Shown here: positions 14,001 through 27,800 of the stretch, piece by piece
Position numbering within the stretch: position 1 is the first letter of the stretch
Layout of the letters: each line of letters opens with the position of its first letter
From: Megalonaias nervosa
Taxonomy: Eukaryota; Mollusca; Bivalvia; Unionida; Unionidae
Assembly (NCBI GenBank): GCA_016617855.1
Contig: JAECUM010031381.1
Span: 1 to 64,000, forward strand
DNA: 64,000 bases
Reading direction: 5' to 3'
Position numbers and translations under genes: made by a program
Notes under the pieces: model-generated
Seen by the model: the letters and a program-made list of their open reading frames with translations, nothing else
What the model was told of the DNA's origin: nothing
Databases searched by the model: none

Positions 14001-16621
14001 GGCTGGATTAGGCGTCAAAATCAAGGTTAAAAATCAAATTTTATGACTAATTCAATAAAATGTGCATATCTATTACAACTGTTAAAATACAGGTGCAAAC
14101 AGGTAACGCAACAGGTAAAATACAAGTAATTATCTATATCTCTTAGAAAACTTAGAAAGTTCCCAAAACTTGCTCAATTGACCCTAGATGTACTCATGAA
14201 TAATTCCAGTAGCAACACAAGTCATAAAATGCCTTGATTTCATCCAAGGTGAGATCTGTCCACACAACTGTATCGCCTCTGGCATGTTTGATCGTCGCAT
14301 TCGAATTCGTTAGATGGACAATGTTTCCAAAAACTTACTCTGAATAGAATGTTTGAAAATATTCCAAAGCTTTCCTGTAGCCATCTAACACTCAGGTGGG
14401 TCCAACTCTTTCAGAAAACTGTAACAAATCTCTTTGGTTTTCCAACTTCGTCCAAACAATATTACATGGAGCATATAATTCCTCTGGTTCAAAACCTTCA
14501 AAGTCCTCTTCAGCCTCATCACTGTCACCCACAAGCACATGCCATTGTCTCTCCAGACATCTTCTCTCATTTTCATCCAACTGTACTAGGTCGAAATTGG
14601 TAAAATCCTCTGATAATTCAAAATCTGACACTTCACTCTCATCTGATCTTTCTTCGAACTCTTCCATTTTGGATACAACTTTCACCATTTGGAAAACTCG
14701 CTAAAAGTGCTTACTTTGTTCCATATTTCAAGTTGTATACAAGCTAAACTCACGAGATAATCCAAATATAATATCTACATTACAAGAAGGAAGTTATTAG
14801 AGGTACCTTGAAATTTATATAGTCAGGTACTATAATGTTACAGAAGAACACTGCTCCAGACTAGTAAAGCGGTCCATAGTGTTTGCGGACTTACTTCCCC
14901 TGGACTGGAAAACCGGTCCATAATGATGAAAGGGTTGAGCCAGTACAAAGTCAAATGATCACAGGCAGTATTACAGCAAATGTGCTACACTGGAAGCAAG
15001 GTGTGAAAAAAATGGAAAAAATAAAATTTGCAATAATAATTAGTGTACACAGGAAATTTCAGTGAGTAACAGGAGGACAGGAGACACTCCTCATCATGGG
15101 AAGAAAATCTTCTCATGTGGGTAGGTTCAGATGTATGGCTGTGCAATTTTTCTCATGTATGATGTGTTACAGGTATGGGTGGGAGAATATCTGAAGAAAT
15201 TTAAAACATGAGGATTGGTTGGGTTTTTTTACATTATGCATGTACCCCCAGCTAGAGCACTTATAAATGCCCCAGGCTGTGTTATTTCCACAGAGTTTGT
15301 GCAGGTGAAGGAATGAAATTGATACCTGCCATAGTTGGTTCATGGTATCATGGGGTTTCTCCCATCAGTTTAATTTGTCAGCTTGTAGGGCAAAAGCAAT
15401 ATAATCAGCATGGGTTACCAAAAAACTCACTACAACAGCAATAAAATCCATGATGACATTCCATTATTTGAGTGGACATCCACTAGGATGAGTAGATGTC
15501 CTCTGTATTGAGTGGGCAATCCAAACTCCATGATGCACATGTACTGTAATATTACTGTGCAATGAAGTTTGGACCCTTATATATCATGGAACCATTGTGG
15601 TCAATAATTTAGAAATATTATCATCCCAGATTTTTGTGGGAATTTTGATTGAAGAGGAAAATTTGCACAGATTTATCTTCATTGCATGGATTAATCTCAC
15701 TGGGTGCGATTATTTAATGTTTAATTTGTCATATCTGATAATCCTAATTGATTGGTATTGTATTGAGTTTTATATCTGCATTGCCAAAATTTGATGGTCT
15801 CCAAATTTGATTTATTGGCAGAGATTGTGCAGGATGTATTAATGGATGACACCTTTTAATACATAATTTTTATTGTGGGGGTGGGGTGTCTTTTAATTTG
15901 GGTTTCTCATAATGTACATACTATGCAATAGTTTTGTTCATCTTTTCTTGGAAAATATTTTTATATTTTGTGTTCAATCCTTGAAGAACTTAAGGCCATT
16001 GTTTGATAAATAAATCATGATATTTACACATATTTGCACTTGTTTCTTCCATTTTCCAGATAATTAAGCAAACAATTATGACAACAGTATATGGAGTAAC
16101 ACGACATGGTGCTTTGCTTCAAATTCTTCGACAGTTAAAAGATCTTGGGAACTTTCCCAGGGAATATCTCTTCCAAGCAAGCGGCTACCTTACCAAGAAA
16201 TCCTTTTACTGCTTGTCCCAGATGTTCACTGGTGCCAGGGAAATACAGGTAGAGATATGTATCACAATAGAAAAGAGTTCTCAACACAATGAAATTATAC
16301 CCTAAAAAGTTAGCATCCTTTTGAGAAAAAAAAATAAAGGTAACATATATACTCACTTAAAAGTCAAGTCTATTTGCAAACAGAATAGACAGCAATCTGC
16401 TGGCAGATTATGTGCCAGCAGATCAGGGTCTTTGTTGTGTGTTCTGCTGATTGCTACTAACAAACTCCATAGATCCTGATCTGTCGGCATATTATCCACT
16501 TACGTTTAGCTCTTAAATGTTTTTTTGTTTGCATTTCATCTCTCATTTTTATTTTATTTACCGTCTCAGCAATACATTTTTATTTTACACTTAAGCTTCC
16601 ATTCATTGTTTTCATTCATTT

Positions 16622-16654
<33 letters not shown>

Positions 16655-19600
16655 GATAGATACCTAAGTTGGGTTTTCTGTTTACAACACTGTTAAAGTG
16701 GAAGAACTACAGTTTTTATATCTTATTAAAGTGTACTTGATTGAAATCACAAATGCTTATAACAGCATTAAATGATGATTAAAAAAACACAACCACTAGT
16801 GACAGCAAATCTTTGTGCTCATTTCATTTTGTTCAAATAAAAATTGTACATTTAAAACCACTGGTGATAATATTATCAAATCAGTGATATTTGTTATGCT
16901 GGCCAGAAAAAAAGAACAATGCCATGGCTTGTAAGAAAGAACGTTTTTAGTCAGTATATAGAATCTGATCCCAGGTTATCATATGAAAGGGCTTTTGACC
17001 AAGAAAATTTAGGAGCCAACTCATTCATGAAATGCCTTTGCATTGTGTTATTTTTATTTATCATTCATCATTCAGAATTTTGCATTTGCACACTCATTTT
17101 TCTCCTTCTAATCCATTCACCGATCACTTAACTTGAACAATATAAGTCATGCTACCTCCCAAATCCAGCCCTCCCAAAGAGAAAATTTAGTCTTGCCTGT
17201 TATATTGTATAGACAAAGTACAATAACTCTTGCTGATTACCAACCTTGCTAAAGCTAGGTGGCATTAGTTCAAAGCTTTCACTGTTAACTGCTGATACCA
17301 TTCATATCACTTTCCAAATCCATTAGAAGTATTTTTAATTGTAAATTTTATCCATCCATTAAGGACTAAGATATTTTGGAGTCTATTAAAGATTATTCTA
17401 CAGGTGATATAAGTTGTTTTTTGATTTTATACCATATTTATGTAAATTTTATCACTTACACAGAAGTAGTTTCTGCAATATTTGACTGCATGGTTCTACA
17501 CAGCAACTTTGTTGTAGTTCGTGTTTCATACACACTGCCTAATTTTTCACCCTTCTTGTAATGGGGGGATTTCTGGCATATGTTAATGCAGTCGGATATT
17601 AGTTTATTCTTTTGTTTTCATTACTTTGTCATTTTAGAATAAACATGATGACAAATTGTGTGTGATTTCAGTCCAGTGAGGACTGATGATTTATGCCTTG
17701 CCTGTACAAAGTGTACTTCGTTGGTAACTTGCAGCATGCATGCTAGCTGGTTGGAGAGCACATGGTCTACAGAACTGCAGTAAACTAAGTACAGGGAGAG
17801 ATGTAGAACATCAAAGATGGGAAATACAGAGTATCCATCCTGCCATGGAGTCACTAGCCAGCCCCTTCTCCCTCACCCCCCCCCCCCACCTCCCTAGCCA
17901 AGAAGTTGCAAAATACTTTATATAAGGTTACTTTTCCATTTGGGAAATGGAGAAAACTGTAACCTCTACTCAAAGATATATGCCATCGTTGAAGTTAAAT
18001 ATGTGTCACTTGATGTGGCAAAGGACAACACACTTAATTAGTTCAGTTCAACTTTTGCCAGTTCTTCCATTGTCTTCTGTTACAGTCATGAATTTTGACA
18101 GTTTGGCGAAGTGTTCCCCCCTACAATTCTAGGCTGTCAGGTGGGGATAAGTTCCCCCACATACCCGCGAATGGCCTATGGGCTTGTAAGTCTGGATGCA
18201 GGGGTTTATACATGACTTGCATGAGCAGTGCCATCTTGCCATACCTCAGTATGGTGCTGTATTGACTGCACCATATAGTCCAGCCATCTGATGTTAGATC
18301 CATACTGTTCAGTGATTGAATGGCTTCTGTAGCATATATCATCCTTTGCTTCGACTGGTAAAGTGAAGCTAAATGTGCTGGGGATCTTGGTGATAGATCC
18401 GTCCATCCGCATAACATTACCAATACTCGGTAGTACAGCTGTCTGCACTCATACTGACTGACTGATTTTGACCAGCCATCTGTTGGACAATTCTATAACA
18501 TTCTTGGATGCCTCCTTGCATGTATTGTCCAGATGTTGATCCAGATCAGGACAACCTGCAAACTGATTGTGGGAATAAGCTGAAGATGTTTTTTTTTCTC
18601 AGATCCCACTATGGAGAGAACTGAGTACAGCTTGAAGATTGCAGTCGAGGAAATACTGGGTGCTGCCAAACTCGGAATGTCTGCCACTGTCCTTTTCTAT
18701 GCTACCTACAGGGTCTAGACCTCTGTTGATTTAGATGACAAGAAAGTCAGCATTTCTCTCTTGTCCTTCAGTCTGGAAAAATGAAGGAAATGGTCAAGTG
18801 GTCATCTACCTAGACAGTGACCCAAAACAATTATAAAATCTTTTGTTGAAAACCAGTTACCAGCATCTTTCATATCTTGGATGTATAGGTCCCATTTTAA
18901 CACATTTTCTACTGGTCTTCCAGCACTTGGCAAAACCTGCACTGCAGTCAATATGTCTTTAACTTTTTGAAAGGTGGAAAAAGGCATTTTTCATGCCACT
19001 TTGAAGCTGGTTCACAATATAGTAGCTACATCTCTGTTATTGGATTTGGCATCTCAGGCAATCATCAGGCTTGCAGAGAAGTCTGCTAATGAGCATGCAT
19101 GCAAGTCAGTATCAGGATAGCTAAAGTGATCAAGTCTGCCCTCCATTCATTGGCAGATGCTTTGACTGTTTTGCCATCCTTGACCTTGTGCAGTGGGATG
19201 CATGCTTATGGCCACACTATCCACCTCATGCCCTGACCCTGTGGACCATTCCGTTCAGTACAGGTTTGCTGTTCTGTGGCAAGATAGAGGACATGTGGAG
19301 ACGGGCAGCACTGAAACTGCCCATCTACATCACTGCACAGCCACCATAGATTTTAGCCACTGTAGATTTTAACCACTCTCGAACCTATTCTCATGGACAT
19401 GATGAGTGGAGTTGAAAGGATACAGGGTTGTTTGCCGCACACTGCCAATCTAGCCTCAATCTCAACAACACGTATAGAGACAGCCTGCTGATCAGTCTTG
19501 GAGGCAGTCTTAGAGAGTGAGCAGGAGAAAAAGTTTCTTAAACCCCAAGCCTCCACCCTCTCGCTGTTTTGTGCCCCCAGCTACCATCATACAGCCTGTC

Positions 19601-22600
19601 AGTAGGCACCAGACTCATAAGCTTCAAAGATTGGTGAATCAATCTTCTGCAAAGCAAGTGAGTGATCCAGATTGTTTCAGGGACTGCGGATCTTGTTTTA
19701 CCAATCCCTTTCATTTTTGTCCTCCATATTCCTGACGGAATTAGTGTTGGACTCGGTAATGGACACACTTGTGACATAATTTGCTAAGAGATCAGGATGT
19801 TCATAGTGTGTTTGGTGGCATTTGTTTGGAATCCACAATCTCCAGTCCTAAAAGTTCTATCACATGTCCATATATGTGAAGTTCCAACTGAATTCTAGTG
19901 GTATTCCAAATAAATTCTGATATTAAATGTCTTGATGAACCTGTAGTCTTGACTGTGCTAATGTGCCAGTGGCCTGGAATGTAGTGATGTATTAACAGTC
20001 TTTTGATGTATCACAATAATATAAATCAAAATGTCCTTGTCTGAATTCATAATTTCAAGTTAATGATTTTGTCAAGAATATTGTTGAGCACTTTGTAATT
20101 CCATTGAATAAATTAATCCACCCAAATTAAAAACTGTACACAGCAATAAGACTGATTTGGCTTTGGATGTTAATGTTAATAATGAATAATCCTAATGTAA
20201 ACAAGATTACATACCCATCTACTTCATCTAGGTTGCAATTACCACTTTCAGGAAATACTCTAACTCAGTGGGAATTTCTATTTTGGAAGTTTCTAAGGTC
20301 AGAATCAGGATGGTATCTTGAACCCATATTGAAGTAAACACATTTATCATATTTAATGCACAATCAGAGAGAAATATTTAGCTAAGCATCATGTTGTTTA
20401 CAAAATGTCACTGGTAATGTACAACAATTACTTGATCATGAACAAAGGTCAATTACAAAATACAGATATACATAATATATAATCATTAAGAAAAGTCAGC
20501 AAATAATACAAATTAAATATAAACAAGAATACTCATTGTGCAACTAAGTCTGCATAATGGTAGACATTTCTGTTCATACTCATTGTACAATTAAGTCTGC
20601 ATAATGGTAGACATTTCTGTTCATACTCAATGTACAACTAAGTCTGCATAATGGTAGACATTTCTGTTCATACTCATTGTACAACTAAGTCTGCATAATG
20701 GTAGACATTTCTGTTCATACTCATTGTACAACTAAGTCTGCATAATGGTAGACATTTCTGTTCATACTCACTGTACAACCAAGTCTGCATAATGGCAGAC
20801 ATTTCTGTTCATACTCATTGTACAACCAAGTCTGCATAATGGTAGACATTTCTGTTCATACTCATTGTACAACTAAGTCTGCATAATGGTAGACATTTCT
20901 GTTCATACTCATTGTACAACTAAGTCTGCATAATGGTAGACATTTCTGTTCATACTCACTGTACAACTAAGTCTGCATAATGGTAGACATTTCTGTTCAT
21001 ACTCATTGTACAACTAAGTCTGCATAATGGTAGACATTTCTGTTCATACTCATTGTACAACTAAGTCTGCATAATGGTAGGCATTTCTGTTCATACTCAT
21101 TGTGTAACTAAGTCTGCATAATGGTAGGCATATATGTTCATACTCATTGTACAACTAAGTTTACATAATGGTATGCATATCAGTCCATACTCATTGTACA
21201 ACCAAGTCTACATAATGGTAGGCATTTCTGTTCATATTCATTGTACAACAAAGTCTGCATAATGGTAGGCATTTGTTATCCATCAGCAGTTTCTAACTGG
21301 TCTCACCCTTTCTGCTGTTCTGTGTACATGCGTGTCTTTAGGCATTTAGTATTGGATTATTATGGTTGTTATTCTACTTCACAGTATTTAGTTTGTTCAA
21401 GTGACTTTAAACTTTAATTTTGTTCCCAAAGATTCAGTACCATTTGCACAATTATGGACAGAATTTCAGTAATTTCACATTGTTACATTGATTGCTAAAC
21501 CTTGTCTGAATGCTCAATTTGCAATGATCTTTTGACAACAAAATGTATTTGTATTCATGCCAACACTATAGAAAGGTTAATCGAGGTAAATATGTCAGAA
21601 GTTAGTAACTAATATTTGGAATATGTGTCACGTGGACTGACAGATTATATTGTACTAGATGAAGTTGTATCTGCATCAACTGAAAATAAGCATAAAAGTT
21701 GATCTACTTATTTTAAGTGATTAAAAACAGTAGGTCTTTGGTAAATGTAAATGAGAGCATCTTGCTCGTTTCTTGGGAAAATGTGTATATTTGGTGCAGA
21801 ACTCCTACATGGAATCTGTAGTAGAGATTGTATCTCTTATATCAGTACGTATATTTCATTTCATGGGAACATCTGTTGAATAAAAAGAATTGCATGTGAC
21901 AGAACCAGCATTTCAGACCATTAGATTTACAGTTTTGATCAGTAGGTTGGCTTCTAAACCAGTAGAATGTAAATTTTAAATATTTTAAAGGGATTGAGTA
22001 CAAAAAATTGCATTTTTTGCCATAATATGCATTTCCTTCATACTGTGATAAAACAGCAAGTTTTGAACATGCATCTGATTCAGATTCTGATGGAAAATGT
22101 TACAATAATAAATATAAATCATTATACAGTAAAAACTGTTATGAGCAACCTCTGCTATGAGTGATCACCTGTCATTTTCGACCACATTCGTAATGCACAG
22201 ATCGATTTTATTACAAAAATGATCTGTCGTGAGTGACCACCTACTGAGCGCGACCAGCAACCGTGATGTCATGGCAAAACATGTATTTTGAAACTGCTTT
22301 GAATGACCATATCGCAAAAATAAGGATAAACTCCACCGACCATTATTTAATCCTAGTAACAACTATCACTCATACCATTCTAAAAAAAAAAAAAGAAAAA
22401 TAGGCTGGCTACCAATATATGAAATTTTTTAGGTATGCTTATAGCGTTGTATAGTTTCTGTTGTAAACCAGACTAAAATACATGTAGATTATTCCCTAGT
22501 CTGGTTCCCTGCTCTGTATGCTCCCTGCATTGTTGTCCGCTGTTCATGTAGGGGAGAGCAACACAGGGAACATATGAAACACAGAACCAGACTAATTATT

Positions 22601-24745
22601 CCCACACTTAGCCTGCTTCCCGACCTTATCGTAGATCATATGCATGAGTAGGACCCATCATGCCTATAAATAACTGTATCGCGAGACCATAGACACCACT
22701 GACCTATATGTTATAAAGTGTTACAATGACTGCTTGATTAGTAATGATTGTTCTGATAAAAAACAAGCATAAAAGGAATAATAAATAATAACAAAATTTA
22801 AAAAATGGATTGTGGCTACTGGTGATAGATGCTACAGTCTGTAGACCAGGCTAATGTACATGTCACGGATTGCCATTGTAGCACTGAAATTGACGTAGTG
22901 GTCGCTATATTGTTTGTCTTTTGAGTTAATACGTATTGCCTGTGGGTGAATAAGGTTATTGTCTATTAAACCAGCAAGAGAGAATTGTTTGCGGGATTCA
23001 ATTGATGTTGTTCAAGACTTGTGATGTTTGTCGTTTTTTTCACCCGATGCTAAGTGATTACATCCCAGTCACAAAGCTGTCATCTATTCAAGTTGGTGCC
23101 ACCAGGTTACACACTTTGTTTATAGAGTTAATCCCTGTATGTCTTCTTTGAATGAAGCCGTTGACTTTTGTCTCTGAATAAATGGTTTTGTTTCTGGATG
23201 AGAGTTTCTTTTTATTTCATTAATTGTTAGATATGCAATGCACATGTATAGATTTTTCATATTTTCCCAAAGCCCAGTCAAAACCGTCTTTACGTTCGAT
23301 ATTACAACTGAGCACTAATAATGTTAACAACTAAAACCTTAATAACAATGGATGAACCTCCAACTAAAAAGAGACAAATTTTAAGGCTGGAGAAAATAAT
23401 TTTTGTAACTGAAAGAGGTGAAAAAGAGCAGACCACTCGCAAAATAAGCGGTTTAGATGTCGGCAAAACAATTTTGGTTGTGATAAAGGAAAAGGAGTAA
23501 ATCAAAAACGATCTCATATGCTAAATATGTGATTTTCAAATGTAAATGTGATTTCGTGTTTAATGATAGAAGTATATCTTTATTGCTATATAATTTTGTT
23601 TTTAGATGAATGCATACAATACTTTAGCAAGAACTATTAATAAAGAATAGAACACATGTACAGTGATTGTGGTTATTTTTCTTTAAATTGTTCTGAAACT
23701 GGACCTTGGAAACTAGTCTTTTTGTACAAACCTGCTCTGAGAGACCACCTGTCTTAAGAGACCACTTTTTGTTGGCAGAAGGGGTGGTCTGTCATAACAG
23801 GTTTTACTGTATTGTCAGTCAGTGAAAATAGAAGAGTTGTCATATCTTTACTATAAAAATATTTTTCAAGTAAAATCCAATAGCATTTTTAGTTTCCTTT
23901 AGATCAGGTATTGGCAACTTCCAACCGATCATGGGCCAGATTAGTAATTTTTAAAGGCACACCCTGTGATGTCAATTAATGGATACAACCAAGTCACAAG
24001 CCATACTTTGCCCACCCCTGCTTTATATGATCATTGTCTGGTGACATTCATATTGTTAAGCTTCACACTTACCAGGTTCTCTATATTTCTCTGCTCCAGA
24101 TTTCCCCTTGAATCAATTTTTTGAAGAATGGAGAATGTGCTCTCTTTATCAGCATTAGAATGGGGCAGTGACACAACAACCACACTCAAAAAATATATCA
24201 TGGACCATCTTTTATCCCTTTATTACTTATTACACCTCAAAAGATATCCTTCATATGACCTTAAACTCCCCAAATTCCAAGAATAAGGTAATCAGTTAAC
24301 AGCTTGCTGTGTACACCTTTGCTGTTCTTTAACAATTGTAATCCTGTTACTCTCCCAACCATCAACACACTGGTCATTGTCACTGGTGGAACATTTCCAG
24401 TCACCAGTAGACTAGTTCTGGTTGGTTTCTCTAATGTGTTGATAGAACACACAACAAGACCATGGGTGGCAGGTCAGTTTTTTCAAACATTCTTTAAATT
24501 TTTAAAATTGGTAGATTTTAACTGTAAAACAGTAGCCTTTAAAATGTATATTTGACCCACAGCAAGTAAACTCAAATGTATGCAGGGATAATGAAATAAG
24601 ATAACAGCATTTCTTGCATTCCTAATTAAATAGTCCATGCAGCCATGTTACAGGTTGCTTCAACATCTTTTTATCCTGACAATTCACTAATACTTAAGTG
24701 TGATTTCTTTGTCATTTTGTGTTTTTTTTCAATGTATAATCTCCC

Positions 24746-24832
<87 letters not shown>

Positions 24833-27800
24833 CAAGGATAAATAAACTAACTTTACCATTAGGCTTGATACATTTTGTGTAGCTCCTATATTTTATTCTC
24901 ATTGGGTTCATTGCTTGGAAATTTATATTTCATCTCCCACGATACATGTATGACAATGCATTTATGGGGCAAGTCTTTGAATATTACAAAGCCTTGTGTA
25001 CAGCTTAAAAATTACATTCTGCTCTGTCTACTGCCGTTAAGTCCACACAATGTAGTGGACATCCACTATTACTTAATTATATTACTGCAACTTTCCATTG
25101 GTGGCTGTTAAACTTAATGTGTCCACTACAAGTCACAATGACTACTATGTCTGGTCCATGATGGAAAACAACATGGACAGATTAATTTCCGCTACAGAAA
25201 GGTGGATCTTCCGAAATCCATGATGTGTGTGATAGATGTACAGTAGTTACTTACAATTCCTCTGTGGCACATCAACATAGTGAGTGTGTAGGAAATTACT
25301 TTCCCCATTGTGTGATTGTGTGATTTAAATTTTTAACGTAGCTTTAACAATTTTTCAGTCATATCGCTACGATATCTGCAGTGTGACAGTTTATAGTGAT
25401 GTTTAGCACTGGGGCATCATGCCACAGACATGTAGCATGATGTCCCACCCAGTCACATTATCCTGACATCAGGCCGACCAGTCCTAACACTAATGTCTTA
25501 ATGCTGAGCGCCAAGTGAGGCAGCTGTTAGTATCATTTTTAAAGTCTTTGGTATGACTCGGCCGGGGGGCGAACCCGCTACCTCCCGCATCCGAGGCGGA
25601 CGCTCTACCACTAGGCCACCATTGTGAGGGGTAGAGAAAGAACAATTGTGCAGTGTACTGTACATATATCTTAGAACTTGATTATCAACCATTTTAATAA
25701 ATATATAGTGTATTTCATTGTCAAGACTAGCCATTATGACAAAGCAGTTTTTATAAAAGAAGTAAACTGAAAACAGAATTATTCTGCAAATCCACCAACT
25801 TAATCTACTTATGTCAAGTTTTGTATATTACACAATTTAATTTTCAGTATCTGTTCAAATGTTCTCAGATACTGTTGTTGCATTATGCTAGTATAAATGT
25901 TTTTCTTTTGTCAGGAATGGTTCACTGACAGTGCTCGGGTGATCTCATTAATATGTAGACAGCCAGTAGAATGGATCACTCCCCTGAATTTTCCTGTGTT
26001 CCAGGGATACTGTAAGCCTGTGGTCATGAAAGATAAACATTATGGATACGTTGACAGCATTATGTAAGCATTTTATTGTACAACAAATTAAAGCAAGGTC
26101 TTCATCACTTTTCAGCCTGGAAGTCTCAAACAAAATTGTCAGTTTCAATACATTTTAAGACATTATAAGACTACGTTGGCAAGCTCTGTTAAACTTCAGT
26201 GATTAGTCAAATACTTACAATCTAGCACTCACTTGATGAAAGTTTAGTTACAATATTAAAAACGGCCGTGAAAATCCAGTTTTGGAAAGTGAAAGTGCAC
26301 CTATTAAGCAGTTTTAAAACCCCACTTTCTACTTAGCTATGGACAGACCCATGATCCCTTACTTGGCAGGATTGATCAAGCATTGTAGTCCCACTTTCTA
26401 AGTTGCCTACAATAGCAGTTCAGCACTGGCAATTGCCAGATGTTAATCTCTAATGAGAATGTTTACTTTCTAATGCTGATTAGATTATTGCAAACGAACA
26501 GGTACCCAAAGTAAAAGCATAGAATACATCTGCATTGAAAAAATAATCACATTCACCTTAGCCACCATTCAGACTGGCCTATGTTCATATTGTAGTTATT
26601 TTCACCATTCGGACTGGCCTACGTTCATATTGCAGTTATTGTCACCATTCAGACTGGCCTATGTTCATATTGTAGTTATTTTCACCATTGAGACTGGCCT
26701 ATGTTCATGTAGTTATTGTCACCATTCAGACTGGCCTATGTTCATATTGTAGTTATTTTCACCATTCGGACTGGCCTACGTTCATATTGCAGTTATTGTC
26801 ACCATTCAGACTGGCCTATGTTCATATTGTAGTTATTTTCACCATTGAGACTGGCCTATGTTCATGTAGTTATTGTCACCATTCAGACTGGCCTATGTTT
26901 ATATTGTAGCTATTTTCACCTGTCAGACTGGCCTCTGTTCATGTTGTAGTTGTTTTCACCATTCAGACTGGCCTATGTTGTAGTTATTTTCAGATTCTCC
27001 CACCTCAAGCAGAGCACATAGATATGGATTTCTTCAAAAACCAGTTACTCTTTTGTAATTCTGTGCAAATGGATTATTATGTTAAATACCATCTGTACTC
27101 ACAAGTTGACTCTAACTGCAAACAGTATAGACCCAGATCTGATTTTGCATAATAAGCTGGCAGATCAGGGTTTATGTTATTTGTTCTATGATTATTCCTG
27201 ACAGACTGGAAAGATCCAGATCTACCCATGCATTATGCAATGGCAGGTCTGCATCTGTTCAGTTTGCATTTGGACCGAACTGATAAGTGCTTGGTGGTAC
27301 ATGATATATGCAAATTCTGACATGCTTTATTGATTTACAGTATAAGGATAATGTAAGAGAAGATAATGTAACCTGTAAGTCCTTGCAGTCCTGAGAATTC
27401 TTTGAAAACCAGACTTAATTGGTCTTGGGCAGGTTGAAGGTCATTCCGTGCATTTTTATATGTCATTGAGTTTATGACATGTATATGTACAAGCAAATTT
27501 TGACCAGACTTTGTATTTTCTTGCATTCCAATGAACAAGTTGGTAGTCAGCACACTGACATTGATTTTATTATCAGAGGTCTTGACTTGGGGTTTTAACT
27601 GCACTGGCTTGTAAGTGTGATAATCCAACACAAGTTTGAATGTATTTTATTATTAGACCCAATTTATGGATATATTCGAAGAAAACATGTAGCTTGAATG
27701 ATAGCACTTGAATAACATTGTATTTTTTTCCATGGTGCTTTAAAGTGCAGCTTATTATGTTATGATATCATCGGTCTGCCTGTCCATACATGCATTTGCT

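Larger units (their letters stand above)
22127..23809 (+). mobile_element. pogo/Tigger-like Tc1-mariner element, decayed
   Basis: TA target duplications (22125-22126 and 23810-23811) flank terminal inverted repeats: CAGTAAAAACTGTTATGAG on the left, and CATAACAGGTTTTACTG on the right. Next to each end are repeated 'gaccacct' phrases. CAGT-starting TIRs with TA duplications are typical of pogo/Tigger elements. The inside carries a short CENP-B-type HTH frame (23350-23499) but no DDE core, so this copy is internally deleted or replaced. A palindromic insert (about 22440-22600) disrupts the left part. Confidence 0.8.

Noticed and set aside
14396..14704. Ser-rich + strand open frame
   Set aside because: It is the antisense shadow of the piggyBac transposase relic; motifs and TIR context support the minus strand.
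20530..21272. CRISPR array
   Set aside because: The 47-bp units follow each other with no unique spacers, in an animal intron; this is a minisatellite.
24700..24911. Open frames of Leu-Ser or Arg-Glu repeats
   Set aside because: They are translations of the (CT)n microsatellite.
25555..25627. tRNA gene on the minus strand
   Set aside because: Box A and box B are good, but the sequence runs into the family B SINE body that also occurs at 40923, so it is a SINE head and not a tRNA gene.
26502..26510. 9-nt micro-exon candidate for POLRMT (gtacccaaa between ag and gtaaaa)
   Set aside because: It keeps phase and would add Met-Tyr-Pro-Lys, but the acceptor has no pyrimidine tract and such matches are expected by chance in 8.8 kb.
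27321..27333. Micro-exon candidate after ttgatttacag, with text reading Tyr-Lys-Asp-Asn in one frame
   Set aside because: The acceptor is good, but the phase needed to join exons 5 and 6 does not fit that reading frame.
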